NCBI GenBank assembly: GCA_029960045.1
Contig: JASCOV010000006.1
Coordinates: forward strand, 124,001-188,000
Source of the DNA: Flavobacteriaceae bacterium PS02293
GTDB taxonomy: Bacteria; Bacteroidota; Bacteroidia; Flavobacteriales; Weeksellaceae
Direction of reading: 5' to 3'
Length of the DNA stretch: 64,000 bases
In this document: piece after piece, positions 61,619 to 64,000 of the stretch
Numbering within the stretch: the stretch's first letter is position 1
Layout of the letters: the number at the start of each line of letters is the position of its first letter
The notes under the pieces: generated by a model
What the model was told of the DNA's origin: nothing
Seen by the model: only the letters and a program-made list of their open reading frames with translations
Databases searched by the model: none
Translations under genes and position numbers: made by a program

Positions 61619-63118
61619 ATGAAAAATCTAAAATTAGGAATTACAGCATTGGCACTTACTGTTGCTTCTTCTGTTTTTGCGCAAACGACGACTAACCCTT
61701 GGGTTATTGGCGTAGGTGCTCATGGAGTGAATCACGTTGCTCAAAGAAACAATTTCAGCAATACGTTCGCGTTCAACAATTTTAAAGAAAACTTATTCGG
61801 AACATCTAAGTATTCAATTACACCACCACTTTCTAAATTGACAGTTGCAAGAAGCCTTGGAAAAGGTTTGGTAATCGACTGGCAGACTACTGTTGGTAAT
61901 GTTGATAACAAGAGAATTGGAATGGAAAAAGAATTTTTCCTTCAAACAGGTCTTGGTATTCAATTCAAAGGTGCTGGTCTATTATGGGACGAAGAGTCTT
62001 GGTTTGATCCTTACTTAAGAGTTGGTGCTAACTACCTAAGACATGATTATACAGGAGTTACTTTTCCTGTAACAGATTCAAAACCTAGAGGTGGAGGTGT
62101 ATACGCTGCTTATGATGGTGATGATAACTTGACGGGAAAAGCTAATCACTTTACTGTAAGTACAGGTGCAGGTATTAATTTCTGGGTAACTAAAAACTTT
62201 GGTTTAGGTGTTCAAGGAGATTATGTAACTACTCCAGTTGATAAATCTAACATTGCTAACTTCTGGCAAGCTTCTGCGTCTCTATTATTTAGATTCGGAA
62301 ATACTGACAGAGATAAAGATGGAATTCCAGACAAAGAAGATGCTTGTCCTGATACACCAGGTTTACCAGAATTCCAAGGATGTCCTGATACAGACGGAGA
62401 CGGAGTTCCAGATAAAGACGATAAATGTCCAGATGTAGCAGGTCCTAAAGAAAACGAAGGTTGTCCTTGGCCAGATACAGACGGAGACGGTGTATTAGAC
62501 AAAGATGATGCTTGTGTTGACGTTGCAGGTCCAGCTGAAAACAAAGGTTGTCCTTGGCCAGATACAGACGGAGACGGAATCTTGGATAAAGATGATGCTT
62601 GTCCTACAGTTCCTGGATTGAAAGAATATCAAGGTTGTCCTAAACCGAGAATTGCTACTGCAACAGGTGTTGAAAAAGCTCTAGGAAGTGTATTCTTTGA
62701 TTTTAATAAAGCTACAATTAAAGCAGAATCAAAAGCTGCATTAGATGAAGCTGCTAATTTGATCAAAACTGACGGAGGTAATTATTTATTAGAAGGTCAA
62801 ACTGATGCCAAAGGTTCTGAGGCTTACAATTTGAAATTATCTAGAGAAAGAGCTGCTGCGGTAGTTGCTGCTTTAGACGGTAGAGGAGTTGATGCTAATG
62901 CACTTAAATCAATCGGTGTAGGTAAAGCTAAAGCTAAAGTTCCTGCTACAGCTTCTGATGCTGAGAGACAAGTAGACAGAAAAGTAGCTGTTACTCCAAT
63001 CGAAGATATGGCTCAATGGAATGCTCTTAAGAAAAGAGATTATGACGATCCAACTCCAGTAAAAGTTAAGAAAAAAGCTACAGCTAAGAAAAAGGCTCCA
63101 GCTAAAAAGAAAAAATAA
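61619..63118 (+). CDS. OmpA family protein with thrombospondin type 3 repeats
   Basis: Abundant-type outer-membrane protein (499 aa). It has a signal peptide (1-21, ending VFAQ) and an N-terminal beta-barrel (about 25-225). Four calcium-binding thrombospondin-3 repeats follow (about 228-340; pattern DTDGDGVPDKDDKCPD). The OmpA C-terminal peptidoglycan-binding domain (about 350-450) shows VFFDFNKATIKAES and LSRERAAAVVAALDGRG. A short Lys/Ala-rich tail ends the protein, an unusual addition. Ties the outer membrane to the wall. Own promoter and terminator. Confidence 0.92.
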   Translation: MKNLKLGITALALTVASSVFAQTTTNPWVIGVGAHGVNHVAQRNNFSNTFAFNNFKENLFGTSKYSITPPLSKLTVARSLGKGLVIDWQTTVGNVDNKRIGMEKEFFLQTGLGIQFKGAGLLWDEESWFDPYLRVGANYLRHDYTGVTFPVTDSKPRGGGVYAAYDGDDNLTGKANHFTVSTGAGINFWVTKNFGLGVQGDYVTTPVDKSNIANFWQASASLLFRFGNTDRDKDGIPDKEDACPDTPGLPEFQGCPDTDGDGVPDKDDKCPDVAGPKENEGCPWPDTDGDGVLDKDDACVDVAGPAENKGCPWPDTDGDGILDKDDACPTVPGLKEYQGCPKPRIATATGVEKALGSVFFDFNKATIKAESKAALDEAANLIKTDGGNYLLEGQTDAKGSEAYNLKLSRERAAAVVAALDGRGVDANALKSIGVGKAKAKVPATASDAERQVDRKVAVTPIEDMAQWNALKKRDYDDPTPVKVKKKATAKKKAPAKKKK

Positions 63119-63144
63119 TTTAAACAATTAATTTTCTAAATATA

Positions 63145-63177
63145 AATACCTCCAATTTTATTGGAGGTATTTTTTTT
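63145..63177 (+). terminator. Terminator after the OmpA-family gene
   Basis: Perfect 12-bp arms AATACCTCCAAT / ATTGGAGGTATT around TTT, followed by a T run. Confidence 0.87.
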
Positions 63178-63221
63178 GTTTCTATATTTCAGTACTTTTG
63201 TAATATAAAATAAAACTTGTA

Positions 63222-63962
63222 ATGGGAAGAGCATTCGAATATAGAAAAGCCTCAAAAATGGCCAGATGGGATAAGATGGCCAAAACGTTTTCCAAGATAG
63301 GAAAAGATATAGCCTTGGCGGTAAAAGCCGGTGGTACAGATCCAGAAGCCAATCCTGCGCTTAGAAGATGTATCCAGAATGCTAAAGGTGCTAATATGCC
63401 TAAGGACAATGTGGAAAGAGCCATCAAAAAAGCAAGCGGTGCAGATGCGGAGAATTACGAAGAAGTAACTTATGAAGGTTACGGGCAAGGTGGTGTTGCT
63501 TTTTTTGTGGAATGTACTACGAACAATACCACAAGAACTGTAGCAAACGTAAGAGCAATTTTCAATAAGTTTGACGGCAATCTAGGTAAGAATGGAGAGT
63601 TAGCCTTTGTCTTCGATAGAAAAGGGATTTTCACAATTGATAAAGCACAAATTAAAACCGAATGGGATGACTTCGAGATGGAAATGATAGATGGTGGTGC
63701 GGAAGAAATCGATCAAGATGAAACGGAAGTTCTAATCACAACAGCGTTTGAAGATTTCGGAGCAATGTCACATAAATTGGATGACTTAAAAATCGAAGTA
63801 AAAAGTGCAGAACTGCAAAGGATTCCGAACAATACCAAAGAAATGACGGACGATCAGTTCAAAGCCAATATGAAGATGTTAGAACGTTTTGAAGAAGATG
63901 ATGACGTACAGAATGTCTTCCACAATATGGAATTCACAGAAGCACAATTAGAAACGCTTTAA
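63222..63962 (+). CDS. YebC/PmpR family protein
   Basis: 246-aa protein of the YebC (TACO1/PmpR) family, seen as DNA-binding regulators or translation factors. It starts MGRAFEYRKASKMARWDKMA. It has DPEANPALRRCIQNAKGANMPKD-type sequence (SxxNxxLRxxI region), then YEEVTYEGYGQGGVAFFVEC in domain 2 and LERFEEDDDVQNVFHNM at the end. The family usually starts MAGHSKW; here it reads MGRAFEYRK, the form common in Bacteroidota. A -7 box TACTTTTG lies at 63193-63200. Confidence 0.92.
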   Translation: MGRAFEYRKASKMARWDKMAKTFSKIGKDIALAVKAGGTDPEANPALRRCIQNAKGANMPKDNVERAIKKASGADAENYEEVTYEGYGQGGVAFFVECTTNNTTRTVANVRAIFNKFDGNLGKNGELAFVFDRKGIFTIDKAQIKTEWDDFEMEMIDGGAEEIDQDETEVLITTAFEDFGAMSHKLDDLKIEVKSAELQRIPNNTKEMTDDQFKANMKMLERFEEDDDVQNVFHNMEFTEAQLETL

Positions 63963-64000
63963 TAAACAAATACCAAACAAAAAATCCTGAAACATAAGTC

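Noticed and set aside
62310..62650. Short direct repeats (CCAGATACAGACGGAGACGG)
   Set aside because: They encode the calcium-binding thrombospondin-3 repeats of the OmpA-family protein.

Overview
This low-GC window reads as chromosome of a Bacteroidota bacterium of class Flavobacteriia, most likely the Chryseobacterium/Epilithonimonas group (Weeksellaceae). The evidence is: an Alternative Complex III operon; type IX secretion (T9SS) tail domains; a GEVED-domain protein; an S46 dipeptidyl-peptidase; promoters of the TTTG / TAnnTTTG type; and dispersed palindromes of a kind I recall from this group. The genus is inferred from overall gene style, since no 16S rRNA or marker comparison was possible. 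There is no phage, plasmid, transposase, CRISPR array or classical defence island. Nearly everything is core chromosome.

Layout. 0.2-8.6 kb: actABCDEF, the quinol:cytochrome c oxidoreductase of the respiratory chain. 8.7-15.4 kb: a DEDD exonuclease, a SufT-like protein, OsmC, HMG-CoA lyase, peptidase T, SufE, two glycosyltransferases and a VanZ protein. 15.7-15.9 kb: two identical tRNA-Val(TAC) genes. 15.9-20.9 kb (minus strand): folC, an EEP-family phosphatase, and an ExbB-type proton channel flanked by two TonB-like proteins, with no ExbD. 21-30 kb: housekeeping and stress genes (DUF885 peptidase, HPP, DinB, a cysteine-less endonuclease III, Bcp peroxiredoxin) and an AraC regulator divergent from an acyltransferase. 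These are followed by VOC, GyrI-like, two tandem GNATs and a Ca2+/H+ antiporter. 30-45.5 kb: S46 peptidase, META lipoprotein, OsmC, a membrane-anchored TPR/HTH regulator and a T9SS-exported protein. The same stretch carries HflX, a Na+/H+ antiporter, a CAT-like acetyltransferase, a DUF2059-SecD-head fusion, AlkD, a truncated globin, a Kir channel and a YkgJ protein. 45.6-50 kb (minus): hemA-hemC-hemD-hemE. 50.3-56 kb: mreB-mreC-mreD-pbp2-rodA, the elongasome. 56-64 kb: a seven-repeat T9SS protein, a secreted GH13 amylase, an ABC-F ATPase, smpB, an OmpA-family porin and a YebC-family protein.

How the parts connect. ActABCDEF needs c-type haem, and the hemACDE run supplies early tetrapyrrole enzymes. 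SufE and the SufT-like protein serve Fe-S cluster assembly, on which ActB depends. The Mre/PBP2/RodA block builds the cell wall, and OmpA ties the outer membrane to it. ExbB/TonB would energise outer-membrane uptake.

The most interesting non-gene signal is a set of small palindromic DNA families. One is a roughly 100-120 bp element in three copies whose conserved arms enclose a stem that differs in sequence but stays self-complementary. A second is a mini-hairpin with a conserved TCGACTCCGCTC-type loop and changing stems; two of its four copies lie inside reading frames (hemD and a TonB-like gene). A third is a set of GGCTTTAGCC hairpins. Several of these sit in the gaps of the haem cluster. 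The AraC-acyltransferase intergenic region also carries a 12-bp direct repeat with exactly 21-bp periodicity, a convincing candidate operator.
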